Source: Blautia hansenii
Lineage (GTDB): Bacteria; Bacillota; Clostridia; Lachnospirales; Lachnospiraceae
Reading direction: 5' to 3'
Assembly: GCF_013304445.1 (NCBI RefSeq)
Contig: NZ_JAAITA010000014.1
Location: 16,533 to 80,532, forward strand
DNA length: 64,000 nucleotides
Shown here: positions 1 through 8,568 of the stretch, in pieces
Layout: every line of letters starts with the position of its first letter
Numbering within the stretch: position 1 is the stretch's first letter
Position numbers and translations under genes: made by a program
The notes under the pieces: model-generated
Told to the model about the DNA's origin: nothing
The model's database searches: none
Seen by the model: the letters and a program-made list of their open reading frames with translations, nothing else

Positions 1-843
1 TAAAAATTCCTCTGCGGTTACTGTCTCCCGGCCGGTTCTGCAGGCATATTCTTCCAGAATGGCTCTCTCAGAAGCGTACTGTTCCAGACAGCCCTCGTTG
101 CCGCAGGCGCAGGGTTTTCCTTCGGGAAAGAGAATGGTATGCCCCAGCTCTCCGGCATATCCGTCATGTCCTTTATAGAGTTCTTCGTTAATCAAAATTC
201 CCATACCGATACCGTCGTGGATGTTGATGTGTATCATGTTTTCGTAGCCGTAGTGAAAGGCAGACTCCCCCAACACAGAAAAATTGGACTCATTCTCCAC
301 AAGAACGGGAATATTGAATTTTTCTGAAAGCAGCAGCCCCAGATGAGGGTCCGGGAGGGGATAGTATGGTGTGAAAACAATTTGATTTTCTTGTACCACA
401 CCATAAATACCAATAGCAATTCCCACGATTCCATAAGAAGTATCCCGGCAGTTTTCTATATGTCCGGCAATAATTTCTTCCAACAGCGGCAGAAGGTTTT
501 CGTCAGAAGAAAACGGATATTCTGTTACCTGACAGTTTTCCCCTTTTAAATCTGTGATTAGAGTAATAATCTGCCGGGGACGCACGTCTATGGCAAGGGC
601 ATAGCCGCAGTGCTTGTGAAATTCCAGCAGAATAGGTTTCCGGCCCATGGCGGTTTTTGCACTTCCGATTTCCAGAATCAGGTTTCGGTCTAAAAGTTCC
701 TGCACAATATTGGAAATGGTGGCCTTGGTAAGCTGCAGTTGTTTGGCTAAATCCGCCCGGGAGATGGGGGGATTGTTTACAATATATTCCAGCACCAGCC
801 GTCGGTTGGTGTTCCGTATCATTTCCTGATTGACAACGGGCAT
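1..843 (-). CDS. ROK-family transcriptional regulator, C-terminus cut by window edge
   Basis: The visible 281 codons begin at ATG (843-841) behind a GGAGG ribosome binding site and stay open to base 1, so the gene continues outside the window. The N-terminus reads as a MarR-like winged helix (roughly residues 5-65: NRRLVLEYIVNNPPISRADL). It is followed by a ROK sugar-kinase-like domain with the GELGH motif and the Cys-rich zinc loop CACGNEGC. ROK regulators of the NagC/XylR type bind DNA and release it on binding a sugar or sugar phosphate. No target operon is visible here, because the neighbour on the other side (DUF1002) is divergent and not sugar-related. Family call is firm; ligand unknown. 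Confidence 0.9.
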   Translation of the reverse strand, partial: MPVVNQEMIRNTNRRLVLEYIVNNPPISRADLAKQLQLTKATISNIVQELLDRNLILEIGSAKTAMGRKPILLEFHKHCGYALAIDVRPRQIITLITDLKGENCQVTEYPFSSDENLLPLLEEIIAGHIENCRDTSYGIVGIAIGIYGVVQENQIVFTPYYPLPDPHLGLLLSEKFNIPVLVENESNFSVLGESAFHYGYENMIHINIHDGIGMGILINEELYKGHDGYAGELGHTILFPEGKPCACGNEGCLEQYASERAILEEYACRTGRETVTAEEFL

Positions 844-1003
844 AATGACGCCTCCTTCGTACAAAATTTTATCTGCTTTTATCATACACGGTTCGGCAGA
901 CAGGGGCAAGGATAATTTGTTTAAAGGGTAAACAAAATTGCCTTTCAGAAGTATTTGGAAAGACTTTAGATAAACTTTAGATGTTTCTGCTGCAGGTTTG
1001 TGC

Positions 1004-1009
1004 TATAAT
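1004..1009 (+). promoter_or_regulatory. Extended -10 promoter for the DUF1002 gene
   Basis: TGCTATAAT (TGn plus TATAAT at 1004-1009) lies 55 bases before the ATG. No good -35 hexamer stands 17 bases upstream, so the extended -10 would carry recognition. Confidence 0.45.
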
Positions 1010-1063
1010 GGGGTGGAAATTTAAAACAGAGATTTGAAATTTGATGAAACAGGAGACAGGAAT

Positions 1064-1966
1064 ATGAAGAAAAGAGGAATTGCGTTACTGTTGACAGGGC
1101 TTATGATAGCAGCTACACCGTTTTCTGCTTATGCAGACAGGGAAGATGCAAAGCTGAATGTACCTTATGTTTCTCTTGGAGCGGATTTGAATGCGAATGA
1201 AAGGGCAACGGTGTTGAACCTGCTGGGAGTGACAGAGGATGAATTGAAAAACTATACAGTGGCAACCGTTACCAATCAGGATGAGCATGATTATCTGGAT
1301 TCTTACCTGGATAAAAGCGTTATCGGTACGCGGGCGCTGTCTTCCGTACTGGTGGAAGGAAAAGAAGAGGGGAATGGTATTAACGTAACAACGAAAAACA
1401 TTACCTATTGCACTTCCGGCATGTATGAAAATGCATTGGCTACTGCAGGAATTAAGGACGCAGACATTATTGTGGCAGGTCCCTTTAATATTTCCGGTAC
1501 AGCAGCTTTAGTAGGTGCTATCAAGTCGTATGAGAACATGACGGGAGAGGCTGTGAAGACGGAAAATGTGGAAACTGCTACCAACGAGCTGGTGGTTACC
1601 GGAAAAGTGGCAGAAAGTGTAGGAGACACGGATAAGGCTGAGCAGCTTATTGGCGCAGTCAAGGAGCAGGTAGTAGAAGGACACGCAGTTACGGCCGAGG
1701 AGATTGGCGAAGTGGTGGACAAGGCGGCTCAGGAAATGAGTATTCAGCTTTCGGAGGAGGACCGTCAGGCCATTGTAAAACTCATGGAGAAGATTGACAA
1801 TCTGAATCTGGATGTGGATACTTTAAAAGAACAGGCAAAAGATTTGTACGGAAAGATTGAAGACCTGGGACTGAAGCTGGATATTAATAAGGAGCAGGTA
1901 CAGGGATTTTTCGAGAAAATTATCAGCTTTATCAAAGAATTGTTTTCCGGAAATTCAGAGAACTGA
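1064..1966 (+). CDS. DUF1002 secreted protein (YpuA-like)
   Basis: A 300-residue protein with a signal peptide (MKKRGIALLLTGLMIAATPF, likely cut after AYA near residue 24). The body matches DUF1002, a family typified by Bacillus YpuA: conserved stretches include NVPYVSLGADLN and the region NITYCTSGMYENALATAGIKDA. The last 80 residues are amphipathic, helix-rich and charged, a probable coiled coil. The function of the family is not established; an extracytoplasmic location is expected. ATG at 1064 is chosen over an in-frame TTG 30 bases upstream because AGGAG (1051-1055) is correctly spaced for it. It is monocistronic, with its own promoter and a strong terminator. Confidence 0.85.
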   Translation: MKKRGIALLLTGLMIAATPFSAYADREDAKLNVPYVSLGADLNANERATVLNLLGVTEDELKNYTVATVTNQDEHDYLDSYLDKSVIGTRALSSVLVEGKEEGNGINVTTKNITYCTSGMYENALATAGIKDADIIVAGPFNISGTAALVGAIKSYENMTGEAVKTENVETATNELVVTGKVAESVGDTDKAEQLIGAVKEQVVEGHAVTAEEIGEVVDKAAQEMSIQLSEEDRQAIVKLMEKIDNLNLDVDTLKEQAKDLYGKIEDLGLKLDINKEQVQGFFEKIISFIKELFSGNSEN

Positions 1967-1985
1967 CAGAATATAATGTAGAAAG

Positions 1986-2014
1986 GGACTGCGGTTTCAT
2001 GCCGCAGTCCTTTT
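1986..2014 (+). terminator. Rho-independent terminator of DUF1002 gene
   Basis: A perfect 9-bp stem, GGACTGCGG (1986-1994) with CCGCAGTCC (2002-2010), has a 7-base loop and is followed by TTTT. Confidence 0.9.
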
Positions 2015-2055
2015 GACTTTCAATATGGATATGGTTTTTATTGCGAGTTATCCGT

Positions 2056-3114
2056 TTACAGTGCCAATGCCATATCCCCATCTTTAATCAGCCGCAGTTT
2101 TCTCATGCCCTCTGCGATGCCCAGACTCAGAAGCCCAGGTAGTACGAAATGCAGAAGCAGGATTTTTGTCATAACTATGGCGGGTTCTTCCTGCGCGGTC
2201 ATGGTCTGAAAGGTGGAAATCTGTCCCAGAAGTCCCATAGAACCGGCCCCGGCTCCGTCGGCAGTGTTGCTCATCTTTGCTGCCATAGTGCCCACAGGGC
2301 CTAAGATGGCGCTGGAAAGTATGGTGGGAAGCCAGATAAGAGGTCTTTGTATAATTTTGTGAAATTCCAGAAAAGGAGTTCCAAGCCCCAGCGAGCACAG
2401 ACCGCCCACTCCGTTTTCTCTGTATCCCGCAACGGCAAAGCCAACCATACTGCAGCAGCAGCCAATGGTAGCGGCGCCTGCAGCCAGACCGGTGAGGTTA
2501 AGGGATACAGCAAGCGCTACGGAGTTTAGAGGCAGCGTAATAAAAATGCCCATAAGCACAGACACTGTGATGCCCATAAGGAGCGGATTCTGCTGAGTGG
2601 CCCAATTCATGGTTTCTCCCAGATACTGCAGAAGATGGGTAATGGGAATTCCCGCCCAGATACCTACAAGGGAACCGCCTAAGATTCCGGCAACAGGAGC
2701 CAGAATCAAATCTGCCCTGGTTTTTCCCTCTATAAGCCGTACCAGTTCAATGGCAGTAAATGCGGCAAAAAAAGCCCCCAGAGGCTCTGCTTTTCCCGAA
2801 AGGGACAAGGTTCCCTCTGTTGTAAAAAGCGCCCCGGAAGCAAATTCTTCGGCAAAAGCGCCTACAGTTCCTGCGATTGCCGCACAAATAGCTGCCAGGG
2901 AACTTTCTCCCAGACGGGTGGCAATACCAATGCCGATTCCCGCGCCGGTGAGGGATACGGCAAGCTGTCCCAGATGAAGAAGAAGGGCAGCCATTTGCCC
3001 TTCCAGAAGTCCTGCAGTCTGCTGCAGAACGGTTCCCAGTACCAGCGTCACAAACAGACCGCAGGCCATACCACTGGAACCTTCAATAAAGAAACGATTT
3101 AATAGTTTTCTCAT
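2056..3114 (-). CDS. PTS EIIC-like membrane protein (PTS_EIIC_2 family)
   Basis: A 352-residue, highly hydrophobic protein with about nine to ten membrane segments, rich in Gly/Ala (for example GTVLQQTAGLLEGQ and GIGIGIATRLGESSLAAI). It resembles the EIIC_2 family (PF13303), which is called a phosphotransferase IIC component but usually stands alone without EIIA/EIIB. None are nearby here, so sugar transport by the PTS is not shown. Its ATG overlaps the TGA of the upstream S1-domain gene by four bases (ATGA at 3111-3114), so translation is coupled. Substrate unknown; the family call is fairly sure. Confidence 0.8.
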   Translation of the reverse strand: MRKLLNRFFIEGSSGMACGLFVTLVLGTVLQQTAGLLEGQMAALLLHLGQLAVSLTGAGIGIGIATRLGESSLAAICAAIAGTVGAFAEEFASGALFTTEGTLSLSGKAEPLGAFFAAFTAIELVRLIEGKTRADLILAPVAGILGGSLVGIWAGIPITHLLQYLGETMNWATQQNPLLMGITVSVLMGIFITLPLNSVALAVSLNLTGLAAGAATIGCCCSMVGFAVAGYRENGVGGLCSLGLGTPFLEFHKIIQRPLIWLPTILSSAILGPVGTMAAKMSNTADGAGAGSMGLLGQISTFQTMTAQEEPAIVMTKILLLHFVLPGLLSLGIAEGMRKLRLIKDGDMALAL

Positions 3115-3812
3115 AATTTCAGATTTTTAAACAGAGAACCCAAAGAGGTGGAAATTTCCTCGCTTTCCGGCAGTTCATAATCCGGTTCTTCCTCTTTTTC
3201 TTCCGGAATCTCTATCAGAGCCTTCATGCTCAGGCTGATTTTGCCGTCTTCGTTTTTGATGACTTTCGCTGTCACGGTATCCCCTATGTTTAAAACGGCT
3301 TTGGGGGATTTGATTCTCTTATCAGAAATCTGGGAAATATGTACCAGACCGGAGAGTCCGTCTCCCAAATCAATAAATGCACCGTAAGTCTGCAGAGAAT
3401 CTACTTTTCCTTCTACAATGCTTCCCACTTTAATATCATTGATTTTATCCAGTTTTTCAGCGTCTGCCTTTTCCTTTAAGATTTCTTTGGCGGACAGAAT
3501 CAGGCGGTTCTCCTGTTCGTCTGCTTCAAATACTCTTACCATCAGTGTCTTTTTCAGATAGTCTTCCGGATTTTCTACATAGTGCAGAGCCAGCTTGGAA
3601 ACCGGAATAAAAGCCCGGATACCTTCCACATAGGCAATGACGCCGCCCTTTACAATGCCTTCTACTGTGACTTCAAATTCTGTTTTATCTTCCTGCATCT
3701 GCACCAGTTTGTCCCAGATGAGCATATCGTCATCCCGGAAATTGGAGAAAGACGCGTTGATTTCCTCCATGAAATCTTCCATCGTTTCCTGTTTCTTTGT
3801 TTCTTCTGACAT
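3111..3812 (-). CDS. S1 RNA-binding domain protein (two S1 repeats)
   Basis: A 233-residue cytoplasmic protein. An acidic N-terminal segment (about 1-40) is followed by one degenerate S1-like domain (FEVTVEGIVKGGVIAYVEGIRAFIP, about 45-110) and one typical S1 domain (GSIVEGKVDSLQTYGAFIDL..GLVHISQIS, about 125-195), then an acidic tail. It resembles short RpsA-like proteins of Firmicutes that bind RNA and may influence translation. The start is set at ATG 3812 because GGAGG (minus strand, 3824-3820) sits 7 bases upstream; an in-frame TTG at 3827 overlaps that ribosome binding site. It is the first gene of a coupled pair with the EIIC-like gene. Confidence 0.85.
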   Translation of the reverse strand: MSEETKKQETMEDFMEEINASFSNFRDDDMLIWDKLVQMQEDKTEFEVTVEGIVKGGVIAYVEGIRAFIPVSKLALHYVENPEDYLKKTLMVRVFEADEQENRLILSAKEILKEKADAEKLDKINDIKVGSIVEGKVDSLQTYGAFIDLGDGLSGLVHISQISDKRIKSPKAVLNIGDTVTAKVIKNEDGKISLSMKALIEIPEEKEEEPDYELPESEEISTSLGSLFKNLKL

Positions 3813-3935
3813 GTTTGTACCTCCCAATTTTCGATTTGCGTCCAGTATAACACAATTGCCATTGATTTAGAAGTGTGTTACTATAAAATCATCAATTATC
3901 GCATTTCATGCTGGAAAACCTGAAAGGAAAAGGAT

Positions 3936-5594
3936 ATGGCGAAACAGGGGAAAATATACATTATAGGACACAAAAATCCGGATACGGACTCTATCTGTTC
4001 GGCAATTGCTTATGCAGATATCAAAAACAGAGTGAACAACGGATGTAAATATTCTGCAAAGCGTGCAGGACAGATAAATGAAGAAACCGAGTATGTTCTG
4101 AAAAAGTTTGGCGTGGAGGCGCCGGGATATCTTTCGGATGTGGGAACCCAGGTGAAGGACATGGAAATTCGGGAAACACCGGGAGTTCCCAACAATATTT
4201 CGATTAAAGACGCCTGGGCCATTATGAAAGAGAGCAGCGCCGTAACACTTCCTATTACCAAGGAGGACGGACAGTTAGAGGGGCTGATTACCACGGGGGA
4301 TATTGCAAAATCCTACATGGACGCCCATGACAATTATTTTCTGTCTAATGCCAGAACCCAATACAGAAGCATTGCCAACACTGTGGAGGGTACTGTGGTG
4401 ACAGGAAACTCCCACGGCTACTTTGTAAAGGGGAAAGTGGTTATCGGTGCGGCACATCCGGACAAACTGGGAGAATTTCTGGAAGAAGACGATTTGGTCA
4501 TTTTAGGAGACCGCCATGAAGACCATTTGTGTGCCATTGAGCAGAATGTGAGCTGCATTATTGTGTGTAATCATGCGGAGGTAGCAGAGGATATTAAAAT
4601 GGCGGCAGAGAAGAATCAGTGTGTGGTGATTCAGTCTGCCCTTGATACCTTTACGGTAGCCCGGCTGATCAATCAGAGTATTCCGGTGAAACACATTATG
4701 AAAAAGGAAAATCTCATTACCTTTCAGACGGATGATTTTACAGACCATATTCGGGATATCATGGTAAAGAACCGGCACAGGGCCTTTCCGGTGGTAAATA
4801 AGCACGGGAAGTATATCGGAACGGTTTCCCGCCGTAATTTGTTGGGAATGAAGAAGAAGCAGTTGATTCTGGTTGACCATAATGAGAAAACTCAGGCTGT
4901 AGACAACATTGACGCAGCTGAGGTGTTGGAAATTATAGACCACCACAGACTGGGCTCTCTGGAAACTCTGCAGCCCATTATGTTCCGTAACCAGCCGGTG
5001 GGCTGTACAGCCACCATTATGTATCAGATGTATACGGAAAAGGCGCTGGAAATCAGTCCGGCTATTGCAGGTCTTCTGTGCTCAGCTATTATTTCAGATA
5101 CGCTGATGTTCCGCTCTCCTACCTGTACTTCTTCTGATAAAATGGCGGCAGGTGCGCTGGCGCTCATTGCAGGTATTAATATCGAAGAACACGCAAAGGA
5201 AATGTTTACGGCAGGCAGCAATCTGAAGGGAAAGACCACAGAGGTTATATTCTATCAGGATTTCAAGCGTTTCACTTCTGACAAGGTGAATTTCGGCGTG
5301 GGACAGATAAGTTCCATGAATGCAGAGGAACTGGAGGATTTGAAGCAGCGGCTGATTCCTTTTATGCAGCATGAATGTGGGAAAAACGGAATTTCCATGG
5401 TATTCTTTATGCTGACGAATATTTTAGAAGAATCTTCAGAAGTCATCTGTTACGGAGAGGGAAGCTGCCGTCTGGTGGAGGAATCCTTTGGCGTAAAGGA
5501 AGCGCAGGGCGGCTATGTACTGCAGGGAGTGGTTTCCAGGAAGAAACAGCTGATTCCTGCATTTATCGGAACCCTGCAGCAGAATAATAATTAA
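3936..5594 (+). CDS. ppaC: CBS-domain manganese-dependent inorganic pyrophosphatase (family II)
   Basis: A 552-residue cytoplasmic enzyme that hydrolyses pyrophosphate to phosphate. The N-terminal DHH domain starts with GHKNPDTDS (residues 11-19). The regulatory insert holds a CBS domain (about 75-130), a DRTGG-like domain (about 130-240) and a second CBS domain (about 250-305). Catalysis resumes with VDHNE (D314) and DHHR (D335-H337), and a DHHA2 domain closes the protein (about 420-545). The length and order match the nucleotide-regulated CBS-PPases of Clostridia, which respond to AMP/ADP and diadenosine polyphosphates (established for the family). ATG 3936 has a GGAAAAGG ribosome binding site. 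The flavin reductase gene follows after 32 bases. Confidence 0.92.
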   Translation: MAKQGKIYIIGHKNPDTDSICSAIAYADIKNRVNNGCKYSAKRAGQINEETEYVLKKFGVEAPGYLSDVGTQVKDMEIRETPGVPNNISIKDAWAIMKESSAVTLPITKEDGQLEGLITTGDIAKSYMDAHDNYFLSNARTQYRSIANTVEGTVVTGNSHGYFVKGKVVIGAAHPDKLGEFLEEDDLVILGDRHEDHLCAIEQNVSCIIVCNHAEVAEDIKMAAEKNQCVVIQSALDTFTVARLINQSIPVKHIMKKENLITFQTDDFTDHIRDIMVKNRHRAFPVVNKHGKYIGTVSRRNLLGMKKKQLILVDHNEKTQAVDNIDAAEVLEIIDHHRLGSLETLQPIMFRNQPVGCTATIMYQMYTEKALEISPAIAGLLCSAIISDTLMFRSPTCTSSDKMAAGALALIAGINIEEHAKEMFTAGSNLKGKTTEVIFYQDFKRFTSDKVNFGVGQISSMNAEELEDLKQRLIPFMQHECGKNGISMVFFMLTNILEESSEVICYGEGSCRLVEESFGVKEAQGGYVLQGVVSRKKQLIPAFIGTLQQNNN

Positions 5595-5626
5595 GAAACA
5601 GAATCAGGAAAGCGAAGGAGATTTGT

Positions 5627-6220
5627 ATGGCGAAAGCAGAGTGGAGACCCGGAAACATGCTGTATCCGCTGCCGGTGGTAATGGTCAGTGTGGCAGATGA
5701 GGAAGGGCATGACAATATTATTACGGTAGCATGGGCCGGAACGGTGTGTACCAATCCGCCAATGGTATCTATTTCCGTAAGACCGGAGCGATATTCTTAT
5801 AAAATGCTTACGGATACCAGAGAATTTGTAATTAACCTGACAACGGAAAAGCTGGCTTTTGCCACGGATTACTGCGGTGTGAAATCGGGCCGGGATGTGG
5901 ATAAGTTTAAAGAACTGCGTTTGACCAGAGAAAAGGCAAGCCATGTAGGGGTGCCCATGATTGGGGAATCTCCCGTGTCCATTGAGTGCCGGGTAAGAGA
6001 GATTCAAGAATACGGAAGCCACAGTGTCTTTACTGCAGATGTACTGGCTGTGCATGTGGATACGGCTTATATGGACGAGAAGGGGAAGTTTGATTTGGCT
6101 TCGGCAAATCCTATTGTATATTCTCATGGAGAATATTATGGACTTGGGAAAAAGCTGGGGACTTTCGGATACAGCATTAAGAAGAAACGGAAGAAGAAAC
6201 AGCCGAGAAAGAAGGGGTAA
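5627..6220 (+). CDS. Flavin reductase family protein (flavoredoxin-like)
   Basis: A 197-residue protein with the FMN-binding split-barrel pattern of the flavin reductase family: MLYPLPVVMVSVADEEGHDN, then WAGTVCTNPPMVSISVRPERYSY and EFVINLTTEKL. It would bind FMN and transfer electrons in the cytoplasm; the partner is unknown. The C-terminus is very basic (KKKRKKKQPRKKG), unusual for a soluble flavoprotein and possibly a nucleic-acid or membrane contact. It sits between the pyrophosphatase and the kinase gene (6-base gap) and is likely co-transcribed with them. Confidence 0.85.
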   Translation: MAKAEWRPGNMLYPLPVVMVSVADEEGHDNIITVAWAGTVCTNPPMVSISVRPERYSYKMLTDTREFVINLTTEKLAFATDYCGVKSGRDVDKFKELRLTREKASHVGVPMIGESPVSIECRVREIQEYGSHSVFTADVLAVHVDTAYMDEKGKFDLASANPIVYSHGEYYGLGKKLGTFGYSIKKKRKKKQPRKKG

Positions 6221-6226
6221 ACAGCC

Positions 6227-6730
6227 ATGGAAAAGCAGAATGTAGTATTAATCGGAATGCCGGGTGTGGGAAAAAGCACCGTGGGTGTCATTCTGGCAAA
6301 AGTGCTGGGATACGAGTTTGTGGATTCAGACCTTCTGATTCAGAAAGCAGAGAAAAGACTGCTGCGCGAAATTATTGCCGACGAGGGACAGGACGGATTT
6401 CTGAAAATTGAAAACCGGGTGAACGCCTCTATTGAAACGGAAAAAGCAGTGATTGCCACAGGCGGAAGCGTTGCCTACTGCACAGAGGCCATGGAGCATC
6501 TGCGGGAAATTGGTACAGTGGTGTATTTAAAGCTGGACTATGAAATCCTCAGACAGAGACTGGGAAATCTCAAAGGAAGAGGTGTGGTTCTCAGAGACGG
6601 ACAGACGCTGAAAGACCTGTATGATGAGAGAACGCCTCTGTATGAAAAATATGCAGATATTGTTGTTGATGAGAAAAATCTGAATATAGAAGAGACTTTA
6701 CAGAAAATTATAGAGAAACTGAAAAAATAA
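6227..6730 (+). CDS. Shikimate-kinase-like P-loop kinase with altered substrate site
   Basis: A 167-residue protein with the shikimate kinase layout: Walker A GMPGVGKST (10-18), the DSD pair (D33, D35), the ATGGSV loop (77-82) and the C-terminal RTPLYEKYAD block. A typical shikimate kinase also has an Arg in an FRxxE motif that grips the shikimate carboxylate (established for AroK). Here the motif reads FLKIE (58-62), so Arg is Leu. The lid (NLKGRGVVLRDG) is also atypical. No other aromatic-pathway gene is adjacent. It could be a divergent shikimate kinase or a kinase for another small hydroxy acid; substrate uncertain. Confidence 0.65.
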   Translation: MEKQNVVLIGMPGVGKSTVGVILAKVLGYEFVDSDLLIQKAEKRLLREIIADEGQDGFLKIENRVNASIETEKAVIATGGSVAYCTEAMEHLREIGTVVYLKLDYEILRQRLGNLKGRGVVLRDGQTLKDLYDERTPLYEKYADIVVDEKNLNIEETLQKIIEKLKK

Positions 6731-6783
6731 TAGAGAATATCGAAAGAGAAAACATGTGTATCCGATGAAAATGTTAATTTTTA

Positions 6784-6815
6784 TTTACAAATGGGCTTAT
6801 CTGTTATAATATAAT
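6784..6815 (+). promoter_or_regulatory. Candidate promoter for murA
   Basis: TTTACA (6784-6789) with TATAAT at 6805-6810 (15-base spacer) or 6810-6815 (20-base spacer). Spacing is not ideal. The 255-base gap before murA holds no gene, and I see no clear terminator in it. Confidence 0.4.
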
Positions 6816-6985
6816 GGGTAAGCCATAAAATAATAATAGGATATTTTGAAAGACAGACTTTGATTCGGATATGGCTTTTTATATAGAATTCAGAAAATAA
6901 TTTAGAAAATGTCAATACTGCAGAAAAGCAGTGAATATAGATTGAGACAAGGCCATTGTTGCCTGGAAAAATAAGAGGTGCGTAT

Positions 6986-8278
6986 ATGGAACAGTATGTT
7001 ATCAAAGGTGGAAATCCGTTAGTCGGCGAAGTAGAGATTGGCGGTGCAAAGAATGCAGCACTTGCCATTTTGGCAGCGGCGATTATGACAGATGAAACGG
7101 TACACATTGAGAACTTACCGGATGTTCGAGATATTAATGTTTTATTGGAAGCAATCAGAGAAATTGGTGCAACCGTTGACCGTATCAGTCCTACAGAGGT
7201 GAAAATTGCAGGGGTGACTATCGGAAATATCAGCGTGGAGTATGAGTATATTAAGAAAATCAGAGCGTCCTATTATCTTTTGGGGGCTCTTTTAGGCAAG
7301 TATAAAAATGCGGAAGTTCCGCTTCCGGGAGGCTGTAATATCGGCAGTCGTCCTATTGACCAGCATTTAAAGGGATTTCGGGCCCTGGGAGCGTCTGTGG
7401 ATATTATTCACGGAGCTGTTGTGGCAAAGGCAGACCATCTGACCGGAAAGCATATTTTCCTGGATATGGTGTCTGTAGGCGCTACCATTAATATTATGAT
7501 GGCAGCAGCTATGGCAGAGGGGAACACAACCATTGAAAATGCGGCCAGAGAGCCTCATGTGGTGGATGTTGCCAACTTCTTAAACAGCATGGGAGCCAAC
7601 ATCAAAGGTGCGGGAACAGATGTTATCCGTATTCAGGGTGTGGAAAAACTTCACGGAACCACATATTCCATCATTCCGGACCAGATTGAGGCAGGTACTT
7701 TCATGTGTGCGGCAGCCGCTACCATGGGAGATGTTATGGTAAAAAATGTCATTCCTAAGCATTTGGAAGCCACCACCGCAAAGCTGGAGGAAATCGGATG
7801 TCAGGTGGAAGAGTTTGATGACGCTGTGCGTGTAGTGGCTAATAAGCGTCTGAAACGCACGAATGTAAAAACCATGCCGTATCCCGGCTATCCTACGGAC
7901 ATGCAGCCGCAGTTTGCGGTAGCTCTGGTACTGGCCGAAGGGACAAGCATTGTAACGGAGAGTATTTTTGAGAATCGTTTCAAATATGCGGACGAGCTGG
8001 CAAGAATGGGTGCCAATATTAAGGTGGAAGGCAATACCGCCATCATTGACGGTGTGCAGAAGCTTACCGGTGCCAGAGTCAGTGCGCCTGATTTGCGTGC
8101 GGGAGCAGCCCTTGTGATTGCAGGACTGGCTTCTGAAGGCATTACCATTGTAGATGATATTGTGTATATCCAGAGAGGGTATGAGAGATTCGAGGAGAAA
8201 CTCAGAAGCCTTGGAGCAGAAATCGAAAAAGTGTCCAGCGAGAAGGAACTGAAGAAGTTTCAGCTGAGAGTGGGATAA
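6986..8278 (+). CDS. murA: UDP-N-acetylglucosamine 1-carboxyvinyltransferase
   Basis: A 430-residue cytoplasmic enzyme that transfers enolpyruvate from PEP to UDP-GlcNAc, the first committed step of peptidoglycan synthesis. The EPSP-synthase-like fold is evident from repeated GGAKNAAL, LGALLGKY and GYPTDMQPQF motifs. The catalytic Cys lies in PLPGGCNIGSRP (C117), the residue alkylated by fosfomycin. ATG 6986 is preferred over an upstream in-frame start because AGAGGTG lies just before it and the mature family N-terminus (QYVIKGGNPL) follows directly. Low-GC Gram-positives often have two MurA copies; which one this is cannot be told here. Confidence 0.95.
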   Translation: MEQYVIKGGNPLVGEVEIGGAKNAALAILAAAIMTDETVHIENLPDVRDINVLLEAIREIGATVDRISPTEVKIAGVTIGNISVEYEYIKKIRASYYLLGALLGKYKNAEVPLPGGCNIGSRPIDQHLKGFRALGASVDIIHGAVVAKADHLTGKHIFLDMVSVGATINIMMAAAMAEGNTTIENAAREPHVVDVANFLNSMGANIKGAGTDVIRIQGVEKLHGTTYSIIPDQIEAGTFMCAAAATMGDVMVKNVIPKHLEATTAKLEEIGCQVEEFDDAVRVVANKRLKRTNVKTMPYPGYPTDMQPQFAVALVLAEGTSIVTESIFENRFKYADELARMGANIKVEGNTAIIDGVQKLTGARVSAPDLRAGAALVIAGLASEGITIVDDIVYIQRGYERFEEKLRSLGAEIEKVSSEKELKKFQLRVG

Positions 8279-8287
8279 AAATAATAC

Positions 8288-8316
8288 TTGACGAAAGCCT
8301 GCAAAAAGGTTATTGT
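8288..8316 (+). promoter_or_regulatory. Promoter of the SAM riboswitch-metK transcript
   Basis: TTGACG (8288-8293), 17-base spacer, then TATTGT (8311-8316), placed just upstream of the S-box aptamer. Confidence 0.55.
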
Positions 8317-8342
8317 AATATTTGCAACTGAATATTTATATT

Positions 8343-8444
8343 TTCTCTTATTCAGAGTGATGGAGTTACATAGGAACTGTGAAGTCACGGCAACCCCGCC
8401 AAGCGGAAGGTGCCAACCTGAGCGAGTAGTCGAACAATAAGAGG
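8343..8444 (+). ncRNA. SAM-I riboswitch (S-box leader) aptamer
   Basis: The closing helix P1 pairs CTCTTA (8345-8350) with TAAGAG (8438-8443). Inside are conserved S-box segments: AGAG..TGATGGAG, GTGAAGTCACGGCAACC, AAGGTGCCAACCTG and the GAGCGAG..CGAACAATAAGAG end. S-box RNAs bind S-adenosylmethionine and turn off downstream genes (established). Placement before metK fits. Confidence 0.93.
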
Positions 8445-8493
8445 GTTCATATTACGAAATATAGATGAGTCCGCTTAGGTGGGCTCATTTTTT
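8443..8493 (+). terminator. SAM-controlled terminator/antiterminator
   Basis: The terminator stem pairs ATGAGTCCGC (8465-8474) with GTGGGCTCAT (8479-8488), followed by TTTTTT (8488-8493). The competing antiterminator pairs GGGTTCAT (8443-8450) with ATGAGTCC (8465-8472) over all eight positions. GGGTTCAT starts in the 3' side of riboswitch P1, so SAM binding should free the terminator. Confidence 0.85.
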
Positions 8494-8568
8494 ACGCGGA
8501 AATGTGTTCTGAATGGAGAACCACCGGGCAGGAGAAAATATACAGACAAAGAAAAGGAGAATTCATAC

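Noticed and set aside
234..549. Short open frames opposite the ROK regulator gene
   Set aside because: They are antisense shadows of a gene with clear family motifs, lack ribosome binding sites, and their products look random.
8479..8568. Longer N-terminus for metK starting inside the riboswitch terminator
   Set aside because: The known MetK N-terminus and an AAGGAGA site fix the start at 8569.
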